From assembly GCA_037974335.1 (NCBI GenBank), contig CM075760.1:61138515-61202514 (forward strand): a stretch of 64,000 nucleotides of DNA. The letters run 5' to 3'. This stretch comes from Prionace glauca. Its lineage: Eukaryota; Chordata; Chondrichthyes; Carcharhiniformes; Carcharhinidae. A model generated the notes under the pieces. It saw only the letters and a list, made by a program, of their open reading frames with translations, searched no databases and was not told where the DNA came from. This document shows positions 45,561 to 58,855 of the stretch, piece after piece; position 1 is the stretch's first letter; each line of letters starts with the position of its first letter. A program made the translations under genes and the position numbers.

Positions 45561-45834
45561 AATTTGCACGGATACACAGAATGGAAGACTAAAACTTAAT
45601 GAAACTCAAGGTTACACACACACAAACTGAGAACTGCTCACAGTTACCAAGGAACCCGTTATATAGGGAATCTGGAGATTCTGAAGAGAATGAGGCGAAA
45701 AAAATAGGAAATAACATCAAATAAAGAGATAACAATGAACAGAGAAGGCAACAGGGGAAAGAGAAAGCAGTTAATGGCAAAACAAGAAAAGTTATGAAAT
45801 AGTAAAATTTAGATAGCTGAATGGCAAGAAATGA

Positions 45835-46580
45835 TGATCATCCTCAGATTTTGCTTTTCTTCTGTCTAAAACGCGGGGATCCAAACTGCCCACACTATTC
45901 CAAATGTGGTCTCCACAAAACCATGAATTACTGTAACAAGGCTTCAAACATTTCAAGACTTAACTCCGTGCTCAAGGCTGGAAGGAGAGTGTGACAGTGG
46001 ATAATTCGCACTGTGTACATTCCCGACATCAGTAACTGGATCAGGAAGATGGGATATCTGTGTCTCTTTGTACTGTCTTTTTAAAGCTCCATCTCCTCTC
46101 AATGCCGTGTGTCATATATTCGCTTTCCCTGCTTTCCAGGCAAAGCTCGGGTTCACCAACTGTCTGTGTCTATATCAAGTAGCCAACTGACCCTGGGAGC
46201 TGGACAGCCAGAGGGAGCTGAATGAGAGGAAGCGACAGAAACAGAAAGAGAATTGACATGACAGTGTTTTGTAATGACTTGTGTCAGTTGCTCTCCGTGA
46301 TGAATGCGTGCAGTGTCTTACCCTGTAAGTTTCACAGAGGCCGCAGTGATGAGTTTGTTGGGGGTTGGAAACTGCAAGTGTCACATAAGCAGCTCACTGT
46401 CTATTTCATGTTCCAGCTAAGAGGATTCGCTGCTTTCATTGGCTGAAGCAATCACTTGTGTGTGATATAAACATGAAAATTTGAAGGATAAACTTGCATT
46501 TGGTGAATAAAAAACCCGAAATAAAATAAAAAGCAGGTGATTCGTGGATAAATTAATATTGTAAACAGGTTGGATCACAT
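45835..46580. other. Single-copy sequence right of the left unit
   Basis: Homology to the right unit stops at ~45,834. No gene recognised. Confidence 0.45.
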
Positions 46581-46652
46581 TCACTGGTGGTCCATTGGTT
46601 AGGATTCGGCGCTCTTACCACCACGGTCCAGGTTCGATTCCCGGTCAGGGAA
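46581..46652 (+). pseudogene. tRNA-Glu (CTC)-like pseudogene
   Basis: 72 bases colinear with vertebrate tRNA-Glu: A-box ggttaggattcggc region, anticodon loop CTCTTAC with CTC, B-box ggttcgattcc. There is one acceptor-stem mismatch (A3/G70) and two anticodon-stem mismatches, and no T-run terminator follows, so probably inactive. Confidence 0.75.
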
Positions 46653-48149
46653 TGTAGATTTATTGCTGTACAACAATCCTGCGTTACTTTCAGTTCTGTC
46701 AGAATCAGTAACAGAGAGATTTCCTCTTTAGCATCTGACTTGGAAATGTCACATGTGAAGAACAAAAAAGCAGAGAGCAATCGGCTGCAAAGCGCTGATG
46801 ATACAAAATGCTGATGCGGGTTAAAATCTGGCTGTTAATGGGGTAAATTTTATTGTTTCTACTGACACAAATATCTCCCTGATCTGGGTCCAAATCTCGG
46901 GCTCAATTACAAGAAAAAGTTCAATTGAATGCAGCAGTAAACTCTTCCAACGCCAATGAAGTGGAGGTGGTTTTCACTCAGAAACAGTAAGTGTGAGATT
47001 AACAGCGCAGGTTGGAGAAAGACTCAGTTTGAGCGGTGACGCTGCCGGAGGAATGGAGAGCTGAAGTTCACCCAGAAAAGCAGCAAAGTTCAAAAACAAT
47101 GGCGCCCACTGTGGGGCTGACAAGGGAACAGTCTGTACATGTGAATGCAGTAAGAGATTTAAACACGTAATTTTGATTTACTTGTAATTCAGAGATTTAA
47201 ACAAACAATTCTGATTTAAACAAGAATTTTCTGATTTTAAAATTAATGTTAGCTGTATTTTTAAAAGGAATTGTAATCTTTAGCCAAAGTTACACTGATT
47301 TTAAGGTTAACTTGGATGATAAAGTATAATCTTTAACCGATAACGGTTCTCAGTAACACAATCCCCTATAAACACAGGAGATGGCTGTGGTGTCCGCTCT
47401 GAACTTCAAGTGGATGTGTCTTCAGAATTCAGCCCCCACCCTCCCGCAGACCATTGTCACATAAGAGTCCCCAAAAAGCATGCTTTACAATCACCTTTCA
47501 CAATAATGCTTTCCATGAGTGGCTTCAATTTTGAAATCCAGACCAGATTTTCTAAATGACTCGTTCAAACAATGCTTCCATTCTGAGCTCGTGGGTTGTG
47601 GATGTGATCTCTTTCCTGAAGGTCATTCTACACAGTCCCTTACACCAATTTTCTGTGTTGGGTCTTAGCCTGTCTCGAGTTCCCGTGAACATACATATTG
47701 ATTTTTTTTTCATTTAGCAGAAAATACAGAGTGGAGAAAAATCATTTTCAAAGATATTTTTGCAGAAAAGCGTGGGCTTATTTGACATGCATTTGAACAC
47801 AGCTGCCAAGAGTGTTGGCTGTCGACACATTTTTATATAATTTGAGCTAAACATGCACTTGTATTATTCATGGGACAGTAAACTTTGTGGATGAATTAAC
47901 TCCCCGAAAGCCCCTCTTCCATCTTCTAGTTTCATACTGAAGTCTTGGTTATTCTATGCGAAATTCAATATTTTGTTCCAGTTTTTGGTCTGGTCTTTAA
48001 TTTGCATGACACACTCCGTCATCCTGTTTGGGAGTAAAGTTGTCCTGCCAATAGGAGGGGAGGATGCAAAGGGATTTTTCCCCATTCCCCTCCTTGTAAT
48101 GTGGAATGAAATTAGAAATTTCTGGAAAATGTGGGTGACACCATTCTTC
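46653..48149. other. Single-copy sequence, no gene seen
   Basis: AT-rich. It would contain the 3' UTR of the receptor gene (left of 48,150 on the minus strand), but I cannot place a poly(A) site with confidence. Confidence 0.4.
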
Positions 48150-49051
48150 TTATCTTTTAATGAAATGGAGAATTGGAGTAAAAGAATTCATCAGCACATT
48201 TTTCAACTGCTGTCTGAACTTCGTCTGGGTGACGACATATATTCCAGTGTTGGTGCAGCAACTCAGGAGCTGCAGCATGAAGGCCAGTTCCATCACAAAG
48301 CCATCGAGAAATACCGCTTTATATCCCAAATTGAACATACGCTTCCACACCGAATAAAACATTAACACTGACCATAACAGGATGAAATTGGCTGAGATAA
48401 CAAATAGCAAAATGATGGATTTCCTTCGACTTTCCATCTCTGTGTCTTTGGGACTCTCCCCACTGCTTTGAGCCCGGAATCTCCTGCGGGCTCTGCTGCT
48501 CACAAAAATGTGCCTGATAGTGAAAACATTGAACAACAGAATCAGGACAAATGGGACACACGGGGTTAGAATGTTGTGGGCGAACTCGACTGTGCCCCAG
48601 ACTGGGGACAACAGAACAGTGCCTGTTACCTCACAAAACCAGGGGTCATTCAAGAGCACATACCCACCCAATAACATAAAACACCAGAAAATGTTCTTTA
48701 AACAGCTCAGCACTGTCACTGTTCCCAGAACCACCACTGCCGTTTTCTCACTGCAGTATTTCTTTTTCAGTTTCTGGCAGCAAATGGCCACAAATCGATC
48801 AAAGGTGAAACTGACAGTGAACCAGACAGAACAGTCAGTGGCTGCATAAAGCAGGACGGCGTGGATGTTACACACACGAATATACAACAGGAAAAGAAAA
48901 TGCTCCTCAAAAACAATTGGAATCTGTCTCATTATCAAGTCGAGAATGATAACCAATAGATCTGCCAAAGCCATGGCCACCAGGTAAGAAGTGACACATC
49001 TGGAGAGACCACAGTTTTTACGGATGAGGATAACAATCGTTACGATGTTCA
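48150..49051 (-). CDS. GPR139-like G-protein-coupled receptor, exon 2 (TM1-TM7)
   Basis: The minus strand opens after acceptor TTCTTTACAG with NIVTIVILIRKNCGLSRC (TM1/loop 1). Then TM2 YLVAMALADLLVII; TM3 VWFTVSFTFDRFVAICC, with FDRF where class A has DRY; a Cys in loop 2 (WFCEVTG) to pair with CNIH; a basic loop 3 (SRARRRFRAQ..ESRRKS); and TM7 CTNTGIYVVTQTKF in place of NPxxY. This is the pattern of the GPR139-like receptors amplified in sharks. Intact to the stop at 48,150. Its 5' partner is the first exon at 58,856-58,994, phase-compatible (G then TG gives Val), across a 9.8-kb intron; the predicted receptor is ~346 residues. Plasma membrane; ligand unknown. Confidence 0.88.
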
Positions 49052-49054
49052 CTG

Positions 49055-49312
49055 TAAAGAAGGGAAATAAATAATTAATTCACACATCAGGCCGGAAACA
49101 AAGTAAGTTTGAATGAGGAGATTTTGAGATTTTCTAATGTGTTAATGTATTTTTGATGAATTGAAGTCAATGAGCCTGGAACAACCAATGGGATGGTCTA
49201 TGCACCAGAGGAAGGAAATGTTTAACACCAAAAACTGGAAGAGAGAAAGGGCAGGAGGCAATAGTGGTAACTGGCAGTGCAGGGTGATGGGGTGCTCAGC
49301 AGAGACATTGAT
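49055..49312 (-). other. Receptor intron, start
   Basis: No gene; short ORFs without signature. Confidence 0.4.
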
Positions 49313-49665
49313 CATAGAAACATTGATACTCGGAGCACGAGTAGGCCATTTGCCTCTTTGAGCCTGCTCCTCCATTGCTTATGATCATGGCTGATCAGCC
49401 AACTCAGGAGCTTGATCCTGTCGTTCCCTCTTTCCTATGATCCTCTTCGCACCAAGAGTTATGTCTAACTCCTGTTCGAAAACACACAATGTTTTCGCCT
49501 CAACTGCTTTCCATGGTACTGAATTCCACAGGCTTACCACTCTCTGAAATAATTTCCCCTCATCTCACTCCTAAAAGGTTTACCCAGTATCTTTGATGAT
49601 AGCCCCTGGTTCTCGACGCCTCCACTATTGGGAACATCCTTCCTGCACCTACCATTCACCAGGAC
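49313..49665 (-). repeat. CR1 3'-region fragment
   Basis: Reverse-strand CR1 end (gagcacgagtaggccatttg; catctcactcctaaaaggtt). Lies in the receptor intron. Confidence 0.65.
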
Positions 49666-49979
49666 AGCGACATAAGACAGCGTGCAGTTCGAGGCTATCA
49701 AACAGATTCAGGCAGCGGAGGGTAGTGAACCTGTGAGAGACGAGCTCCACCAGTCAGTGATATGGAGAGTGTGAGGGTTAAGGCTATCACTCACCCTTGG
49801 GCAGGGCAAAGCACCGGATAGGAGGGGTATGTTTCGCCGGGACAGTGATCGAAGAGAGTGTGAGGATCAAAGCCCTCACTCACCTTTGGGCAGTGGACAG
49901 CATCGGACCTTTGAGGGATTTGTTTCACAGGGAGGCAGTGATATAGAAAGCGTGGGGTTTGAAGCCTCACCTGAGGTTT

Positions 49980-50297
49980 GTCATGATGGCTCAATGGTTC
50001 GCAATGCTTCCTCACAACCCCAGGGATGTGGGTTAAATTCCGGCCTCAGATCATTGTCTGTATGAAGATTACATGTTCTCCCTGTGTCTGCCTGGGTTTC
50101 CTCCGGGTGCTCCGCTTTCCTCCCACAGACCAAAGATGTGCGGGTTAAGTTGACCAGCTATGGTAAATTAACCCCAGTGTCAGGGGGATTAGGATGATAA
50201 ATATTTGGTGTTATGTGAATAGGGCCTGGGTGTGATTGTTGCCAGTGCAGGCTCGATGGGCCTAATTACCTCCTTCCTTCTGTAGGGATCATACGAT
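49980..50297 (+). repeat. SINE (HE1-like), diverged
   Basis: atggctcaatggttcgcaat to ccttctgtagggatcatacg, with the common SINE body between. Confidence 0.75.
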
Positions 50298-50509
50298 TCA
50301 TGCAGCAGAGAGCACCAGACCTGCGAGGCACACACTTCACCAGGACAGTTATGTAGACTTTGAGGTTCGAGGCCCTCATATACCTTTGGACCTGCGAGGG
50401 TCAGCCATAGACAACATGCTGAGTTTGAAAAAAATCCAGGAGTGACGCCTCAGGAAAATGTAAGCTGATTAGTTCATGAGAACTGATAGCAGGACCAGTG
50501 TTTAAATAG

Positions 50510-51030
50510 CTAAACCTAAAAAGAGCGCTCTGGAGTGGATGCACAGGAGATGTACCAGGTTGCTGCCTGAGATGGAACATTTAATTTATGAAGAGATGCT
50601 GTAGGCTTGAGTTGCTTTCATTAGAGCAGAGAAGACTGAGGGGCGACTGAATGAAATGTGCAAGATCATGAGGGGGATGTACAAAACGGATAGGGAGCAA
50701 CTGTTGTCTTTCGTTGAAGGGTTAGTAATGAGGGACACGAATTAAAAGTGAAGGGTGGGAGGTACAGAGGGGATTTCAGTAAATTTTACACAGAGGGTGG
50801 TGACGGTCTGGAAAGTGCTGCCTTGGGGGACTCTGGAAGTGGGATGCCTCACATCATTTAAAAAGTACCTGGATGAGTACTTGGCATGTAATAACATTCA
50901 TGGCTATGGGTCAAGTGCTGGCAAGTGAGATGAGGTGGGAAAGTTGGGGCCTTTCATGCATCGGTGAAGACTCGTTGCGCAGAAAAGCCTCTTCTGCCCT
51001 GTAGTATTCTGTGGTTCTGTGAAAATAAAT
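50510..51030 (+). repeat. CR1 3'-region fragment
   Basis: gtggatgcacaggagatgta through gcctcttctgccctgtagta. Old. Confidence 0.6.
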
Positions 51031-51174
51031 GTATTATTTATTGCGAAAAGTATTATTTTGATCTGTATCTAGATTTGTTCTGGTCTTACATGTAAATTTT
51101 ACATTTACGACATGACAGGTGAGGGCAGCCAAAAGGAATCTGCAGCTTGTCATATGTCCTGGATGCTGACAATG

Positions 51175-51838
51175 TCTGAGATTTGGCCTTGATAGCGATG
51201 GGGATAGAATATCAAAGTAGGGAGGTTTTGTTGCAACTGTACAGGGTACTAGTGAGGCGGCAGCTGGATTACTGTGTGCAGTTTTGGTCGCTGCGCTTGC
51301 GGAAGGATATATTGGCCTTGGAGGGAGTGCAGAGAAGGTTCACTAGGCTGATACTGGAGATGAGGGGGTTGGACTATGAAGAGAGATTAAATAGACTGGG
51401 TCTGTACTCGTTGGAGTTTAGAAGGATGAGGGGGGAATCTTATAGAGACGTATAAGATAATGAAGGGGATGTTTAGGGTAGAGGTAGAGAGATTCCTCCC
51501 ACTTAGAAAGGATAACAGAACTAGAGGGCACAGCCTCAAGATAAGGGGGGGGGGAGGGCAGTTTAGATCGGAGTTGAGGAGGAACTTCTTCACTCAAAGG
51601 GTGGTGAATCTCTGGAATTCTCTGCCCGTTGAAGTGGTGGAGGCTACCTCGCTAAATATATTTAAGACGCGGGTAGATAGGTTTCTGATAAGAGAGGGGA
51701 TTAAGGGTTATGGGGGGAGACCGGAAAAGTGGAACTGATCCACTTCAGATCAGCCATGATCTTATTGAATGACGGGGCAGGCTCGAAGGGCTAGATGGCC
51801 TACTCCTGCTCCGATTTCTTATGTTCTTATGTTCTTAT
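51175..51838 (+). mobile_element. 5'-truncated CR1, fairly young
   Basis: EYQSREVLLQLYRVLVRRQL and RRNFFTQRVVNLWNSLPVEV, tail ttatgttcttatgttcttat. It carries a frameshift near 51,440. Related to but distinct from the full-length copy. Confidence 0.85.
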
Positions 51839-51844
51839 GAGATG

Positions 51845-52640
51845 ACCAGATAACCACATGTTCAAGAAGTGCTCCCAGCTGTACAAACTGGAGCTCAGGG
51901 TTTCAGAGTTTCGGCGACAGTTCAATACATTGGGGTGCATTGATGAGGCTGGGATTTACATGGATAGTCCGTTTTGAGAAGTGGTCACACCACAGAGCAA
52001 GGCACTGGAGGGAAGAAGGGAATGGGTAACCACTAGACAATCGAGAAAGAACAGGCAGGTAACGCAGGAGCCTCCCCAGGTTACTAATGGGGATTCCATT
52101 CGGATGCTGATAAGGACGCTGGTCCCTCAGATGAGTGCATTCAGAATTTCCGTAGCCGAAGACATGACTTCAGGATTGTGTGCTGCCTCCCTGGTGCCAG
52201 GGCCAGGGATATGAACGAATGGCTGCAGGGTATCTTGAAAGGGATTGTGATGAGTTAGGGGGCGTGGTACATGTCGGTACCAGCAATCTAACAATCAAAC
52301 TGAAGAATGAGGCGTTGCGTCAAGAATACAGTGAGCTCAGCAGTGGATTAAAAAGCAGGACCTCAGAAGGCTGGAATCCCTGAATTACTCCAAGTGCCAC
52401 ATGCTAACGAGTACAGAAATAGGAAAATAGGACAGATAAACATCCTATTTCATCTCCATAGGAGTCAAGAGTTGGTGCAAGCGTTCAGGTTTTAGATTCC
52501 TAGATCTCTGGAACCGTTTCGAGGTGAGTTAGGACGCGTACAAAAGCGACGGCCTGCACCTCAACTACACTAGGGCCAAAGTCCTTGTGAATAGGTTTAC
52601 GCGTGCGATTGGGAAGAGTTTAAACCAGTTTGACAGGAGG
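51845..52640 (+). repeat. CR1 ORF1 relic spanning the right unit's left edge
   Basis: KLELRVSEFRRQF, then VVHVGTSNLTIKLKNEALRQ and SELSSGLKSRTSEG (compare VHVGAGDVG and GMELKSRTD in the intact ORF1), then the DGLHLNYTRAKVLVNR end. Only the part from 52,466 is present at the left unit. Confidence 0.65.
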
Positions 52641-52701
52641 AAGGAACACAGAAGGAGACACTGAACATTAGAATCCTCTTCTGCTGCCTCTGCTAAATGA
52701 T

Positions 52702-54405
52702 CTCAAACAAAAAAATAAAGGACAGTACAGCACAGGACAGGCTCTTCGGCCCTCCAAACCTGTGCCAATCGCATTTTCCGGTATAAACCAACCGCTTATA
52801 ACTCTCTATTGTTTGTTCATATGCCTATCAAGATGACTCTTCAATGTGGCTTACTAACGGCCTCAACCACCTCACACTCCAGGCCTCCACCACCCTCTGT
52901 GTAAAAAACTTCCCTACACATCTTCACTGAACCTTTTCCCCCTTATCGTGAAATTGTGCCTCCTTGTAATTGCCATTTTAGCCCTGGGGGAAAAAAAAGC
53001 TTCCAACTGTTCACCCTACCTCTGCCTCACATAATTGCATAAATTTCCATCAGGTCCCCCCTTAGCCTCCGCCTTTCGAGAAAGAACAATCCCAGTTTTT
53101 TTCAATTTTTCCTCATAGTTAATACCCTCCACATCAGGAAACATCCTGGCAAATCTTTTTCTGCACCCTCCCCAAAGCCTCCACATCCTTCTGATAGTGT
53201 GGTGAACCAGAATTGCATGCAGTATTCCAAGTGAGGCCTAACCAATGTTTTATACAACTGTAAAATAATTTGCCAACCTTTAGACTCGATGCATGGTCCG
53301 GTGAAGACAAGCTTGACATATGCTTTCTTCACCACCTTTTCCACCTGGGCTTTTACTTTAATGGATCTGTGGACATCTACCCCCAGGCCTCTCTGTGCAT
53401 CTATGTTCCTGATGGTTCTGCCATTTATTTTGTATCTCCCACCTGAAATGGATCTACCAAAATGCTTCACCTCGTATTTGTCTGGATTAAGTTGCATTTT
53501 TCCACCCAATTTTCCAGTCTATCTACATCCCACTGTATTCTCTGTGTCTTCCTCCAGTTTGTCACTGGAGGGTTCTGTGAATACCCACAGTACGGTCGAA
53601 GTGACTGAGTCACTCCTCCGAGAATTTCCTCTGTTGGAAGTTCATCCGAGATATACTTTAATTCTATTCTGAGCAGCACATTGCACTGGTAGTATTCTTG
53701 AGATCGCCACATTTCCGGTTCTGCTTTTCAACTTTCTTCCGAACTCCCTGTATTCTGCTTTAAGGACCTCACCACTTTTTATTTACCGATGTCATTTGTA
53801 CCAATATGTACCACAACATTGGCTGTTCACCGTCCCCCTCCAGCATATCCTGCAACCGCTCTAAAACATCCTTGACTCCGGCATCAAGGAGGCAACATAC
53901 TGGAGTCTCGTTTGCGACACAGAAACAGCTATCTGTTACAAATGAATCCCCCATAATTGTTGCATTGCCATATTTTTTCCTATTTCACTCTGCCGCAGAA
54001 CTGACTCCAGTTCAATGATACTTGTCTTTGCTGTTTTCCCTTGAGAGACCTTTCCTCTCAACAGGGATCAAAAATAGTATATCTATTGAGTAGGGAATTG
54101 TTCTCTTCTTTCTCTGCCTGACTGTTATCCTCTTTCTCTGCCTGTCCGTCATCCATTCCCTTCCTGTCTGTGGAATCTTACCGTGTGGTGTGACTGCCTC
54201 TCTTATTGTTGTGGCCACGATATTCTTGCTTCGCAGATACTCCACAGCATCGCGAGGTGCCGCTCCAGTTCCGAAACCCGAACTTCCAAGAGCCTTAGTG
54301 AGTTCCTGTGGTGCATCTTGACGATGGCACACACGGCTATCACTGTTTGTTGGCAGTGGAGGAAGTGAACGATTGTGGAAAGAGCGCAGCTGAAGACACT
54401 TCATG
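52702..54405 (-). mobile_element. Old CR1, internally deleted (right copy)
   Basis: Counterpart of 34,107-36,260, without the nested young CR1. GGRYKINGRTIRNIDAQRGL and LVRPHLEYCMQFW on the minus strand. Confidence 0.65.
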
Positions 54406-54454
54406 CACCCATGCTCGGCCCACGCACTGGCTATGTCCCCGCTTTCCCTATGGA

Positions 54455-57400
54455 ACACAGGTAGCATGCAAAGCCATACTTGGAAGATAGTGTTCAATTC
54501 TGGTTGCCAGGCTGCCAGAAGGATGTGGGCGCTTTGGAGAGGGTACGGAAAAGATCTACCGGAATGTTGTCTTGTCTGGGAGAAATTGCTACGAGGAGAG
54601 CAGAGACCAAACTTAGTTTGTTCTCACTCGAATGACGCAGGTTGAGAGGCGAACTGACAGAAGTCTATAAGATTACGAGGGACATGGACAGAATGGATAG
54701 TGAGAAGCTTTTTTCTCAGAGTCGAAGAGTCAATTACTGGGGGCATAGGTTTGCGGTGCAAGAGACAAAGTTTAAAGGAGATATACGAGGCATTTTTTTT
54801 ATACGGAGGGTGATGGGTGCCTGGAACTCACTACGAAGGGAGATAGTGAAAGCAGAAAAGCTAGCAACTTTTAAGGAGCGTGTGAGCAAATACATGAATG
54901 GGATGGGAGTAGAGGTACATGGTCCCTGGAAGGGTTTTAGTTCTGTCACCAGAATGGTCAGTGACAACTTGGAGGGCCCAAACGCCTGTTCCTGCGCTGT
55001 ATCTTTGTTCTTTGTTCGCACGATGGATTTGAGTTCTCTTGCCATGACTTACCCTTTAAATTTAATCTTTGTGAGGAGCTTAATCTGAAGTATTTTGTTG
55101 AATGTATTCAGGAGGAGTTTCTCATTCAGTTTGTGGATGGCTCAACTAGACAGGGGGCAAAACTTGAACTCCGCTTGGGAAATAAGGAAGTGTGAGTGGG
55201 GAATCACTTTGGGACCAATGGCCATAAGTCTCTTGGTTTTAAGATAGCTATGGACAATGATTGGTCAGTCCCAAAGTTAAAATTCCAAATTGGGGCAAGG
55301 CCAATTTTGATTATATCAGGCAGGAACTTTCAAAAGTTAATTGAGGAAGTCTGTGGGAAAGCAGAGGGATATCTGGTAAGTGGTATGCTTTCAAAGGTGT
55401 GTTACTCAGGGTTCAGGGTAAATACATTCCTCTTAGAGTGAAGAGCAAGCCTGGCAGCAGCAGGGAACCCTGGATGAGTCGAGATATTGAGGCTCTGGTC
55501 AAGAAGAGAAAGAGGCATTTGATGTACATAGACAGCTGGGATCAAGTGAATCTCTTGAAGATGATAGGGGGTGTAGGACCGGTGTTAAGACAGAAATCAG
55601 GAGGGAAAAAAGGGAACATGAAATTGTTTTGGCAGATGAGGCAAAGGAGAATCCAAAGAGCTTCTACAAATACATAAAGAATAAAAGAGTAATAAGGGAG
55701 ACAATAGGCTCTGTTAAGGATCAACAAGGTCATCTATGTGCGGATCCACGAAAGATGAGTGAGATCCTAAATGAATATTTCTCATCAGTTGTTGAGGGCA
55801 GTAAATAAATTACTGCGGATGCTGGAATCTGAAATCAAAAGAGAAAATGCTGAAAAATCTCAACAAGTCTGGCAGCATCTATCGGAAGTGAATAGAGCTG
55901 ATGTTTTGCATCCAAAGGGTGATCTGGCCATGAAACATCAGCTGTTTTCTCTCCTTACAGATACAGCCAGACCTGCTGAGATTTTCCAGCATTTTGTTTT
56001 TTGGTTCCAATTTCCACAGTTTTCCCACTCATTTAACCTATCTACTTCAATTTGTCGCCTCCTCACATCCACTTCACAATTTAATTCCTCTCTATTGTTG
56101 TCTGCAAATTTAGCAACCGTACCTTCATTCCCTTCATCCAAGTCATTCATATAAATTGCAAAAAGTCGAGGCTCCAGCACTGATCCCTAGGAAAAACATT
56201 CAGCACATTTACCCTATCCATGGCTGTCATGATCGCATACACCTCTACAAGATCACGCATCAGTCTCCCACGCTCCAATGAAATAAGTCCTAGCCTGTCC
56301 AGTCTTTCCCTATAACTCAGTCCTTTGAGTCCTGGCAACTCCCTTGTAAATGTCTTCTGCACTGTCTCCAGTTTAATAACATTCTTCCGAGAGCAAGGCG
56401 AGCAGAATACTCCAGGTGCGATCTCACCAATGTCCTGTGCAACAGTAACATAACTTCCCAACTTCTATACTCAATGCCCTGACCGATGAAGGCCAGCATG
56501 CCAGAAGCCTTCTTCATTGCCTTATCTAACTGTGACTTCACCTTCAGAGAACAGTACATCTGACCTCCAAGATCCCTCTTTTCGACGATCCCTGTGGTGC
56601 ACTACTCGTCACATTACAAAATTAGAAAATTACAATAAAATAGGTCCTATTGTGGACAGCGAGGAACGTTATCAAAAATTGCAGCAGGACTTTGATCATC
56701 TGGGGAAGTCTACCGAGAAATGGCAAATGGGGATCAATACAGATAAGTGTGAGGCGTTACATTTTGGAAAGTCAAATCAAGGTTCGACTTTCATAGTAAA
56801 TGGTAGGATCTTCGGGAATATTTTGGAACAGAGAAACCTTGGAGTTCAGGTGCACTGTTGTCTAAAGGTAGATAAGGCAGTGAAGAAGGATTTTGGCATG
56901 CTGAGCTTCATCAGACAGGGCATTGAGTATAGAAATTGGGAAGTCATGCTGCAGTTATACAGGGTGTTGGTGAGACCGCACCTGGAGTATTGTGTTCAGT
57001 TCTGGTCGCCTTGCTATACGAAAAATGTTATTAAACTGGAGACAGCACACAAGAGATTTACAAGGATGTTGCCAGGACTCAAAAGACTGAGTTATATGGA
57101 GAGATTGGACAAACTAGAATTTCTCTCTTTGTAGCAAAGGAGACTGAGAGGTGATCTTATAGATGAGTATAAAATCACGAGAGGCATGGATTGGGTGAAA
57201 GCACTCCAAGTTTTCCCCGGGTTGGGGATTCGAGAACTAACCGGCACAGGTTTAACCTAAGAGGGGTAATAATTAATGGGAACTTTTGGAACATTTTTTT
57301 AAACAGAGGGTGATACGTATGTGGAATGAGCTGCCAGAGTAAGTGGTTGAGGCAGGACACTGACAAAATTTAAAAGGCATTTGGACAGATATATCGATAT

Positions 57401-57745
57401 GAGAGGTAGAATTCCTCGATCAGTAAAGCAGTTGAGGCCACCTCATTTAATGCTTCTAAGGCGAGGATCGATAAATCTTTGAACTGTAAAGAAATTAAGG
57501 AATATGGTGAGAGGGCGGATAAATGGAACTGAGTCCACGAAAAGATCAGCCATGATCTCATTGAATGGCGGAGCAGGCTCAAGGGGCCAAATGACCGACT
57601 CCTGCTCCTAAATCTTATGTTCTTGTGTTTAAAGGGATATGGGCCAAATACAGGCAAATGGGGTTAGCTTAGATGGACATTTTGGTCGACGTGGAGCAGT
57701 TTGGGCCAAGGGTCTGTCTCCATGCTGTAGATTCTATGATTCTTT
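54455..57745. repeat. CR1 fragments and short repeat (right copy)
   Basis: In order: CR1 3' fragment + (54,455-55,015), ORF2-middle + (55,045-55,800), short repeat (55,800-56,010), RT fragment - (56,015-56,575), CR1 3' region + with nested tail (56,630-57,745). All have counterparts at 36,310-39,600. Confidence 0.65.
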
Positions 57746-58347
57746 GGCCCATTTATTCCAGTATCATGATTCCTGTTTTCAAACTTCTGTCCAAGAGATT
57801 CTATTTTAGGCAATAAACAACTGCATGCCCCGCACTGTTTTGTGGTTTTAAGTATTATAAATCCGGCTCCATCGGCAGGGAGAGATAGAGAGTGAAACAA
57901 ATTGACTTTAAAGAGGGAATTGGATAAGTAACTGAATGGGAACCTTTTACAGGGATATGGGAAATGGGCAGGGAAATTGGATTAATTGGTGGAGTGAGAC
58001 CATGGAAGGATCCAAACTTAATAATGAGAATATTAAAATGGAGCTTCTGCCAGAACGGGGACAGATGTGGGACAGTGATAATGGGTGAATGCAGCACGGT
58101 GAGAGTTAGGGGATGGGAATCAGGATTTCAGATGATGTGATGTTTTTGCAGCATTGTAACAAGAGCTATGTGAACGGTGGAATAATCTAGTCGGGATTTA
58201 CCTATGATACAGGCGAGGATTTGTTCAGTAGCTGGTCTGATGCAGAGATGGAAATGTCTACTGTGGTGGAGATGGCTGTGAACTGGATTGGAGATGGAGA
58301 GAATATGGAGACAGAAATCCCTTCAAATCAAAAGGCTTACAGATAGA

Positions 58348-58667
58348 AATCATAAAATCCTACAGTGCAGAAGGAGGCCATTCAGCCCATCGAGTCTGCA
58401 GGCCCAAAATTCCACCCAGGCCGTATCCCAGTAACCCCTCTTATCTATCCCGCTAATCCCTCTAACCTACGAATCCTCGGAGAAATTTGCACAGCCAGTG
58501 TACCTAACACGCATATCCTTGGAATGTGGGACGAAACTGGAGGAGACTCACGCAGACATGGGGAGAGCATGGAATCTGCACAGAGACAATGACCCAAACT
58601 GGGAATCGAACACGTGTCCCTGCTCTGTGAGGCAACACTGCTAACCACTCTGCCACCATGCCACCTA
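58348..58667 (-). repeat. SINE (HE1-like), right copy
   Basis: Counterpart of 40,199-40,528, with an ~11-bp deletion. Lies in intron 1 of the receptor gene. Confidence 0.8.
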
Positions 58668-58855
58668 AAATCATGTGTATGGGTTCATCCCAAATCCGAC
58701 ATGGGCTGGGGGGTGGCAGTGAAGTCAGGTGGGCCGGGAACAGAGTTTGTGATTGGAACAGAAAACAATGGCTTCTATCTTCAACAAAGTAAACGGCAAG
58801 AATAGGCATGAAGTTAAATAGATTGCCCAATAAATAAGAGATAGGGGATACTTAC

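Larger units (their letters stand above)
33871..45834. repeat. Tandem-duplication unit, left copy
   Basis: Aligns by eye, base for base over long stretches, with 52,466-63,977. Begins caagagttggtgcaagcgtt right after the CR1 tail and ends after ggcaagaaatg. Contains CR1 debris, a receptor first exon, SINEs and a V segment. It is ~455 bp longer than the right copy owing to a CR1 insertion at ~35,061-35,516. Confidence 0.92.

Noticed and set aside
46581-46652. Functional tRNA-Glu gene
   Set aside because: Three stem mismatches and no T-run terminator; called a pseudogene.
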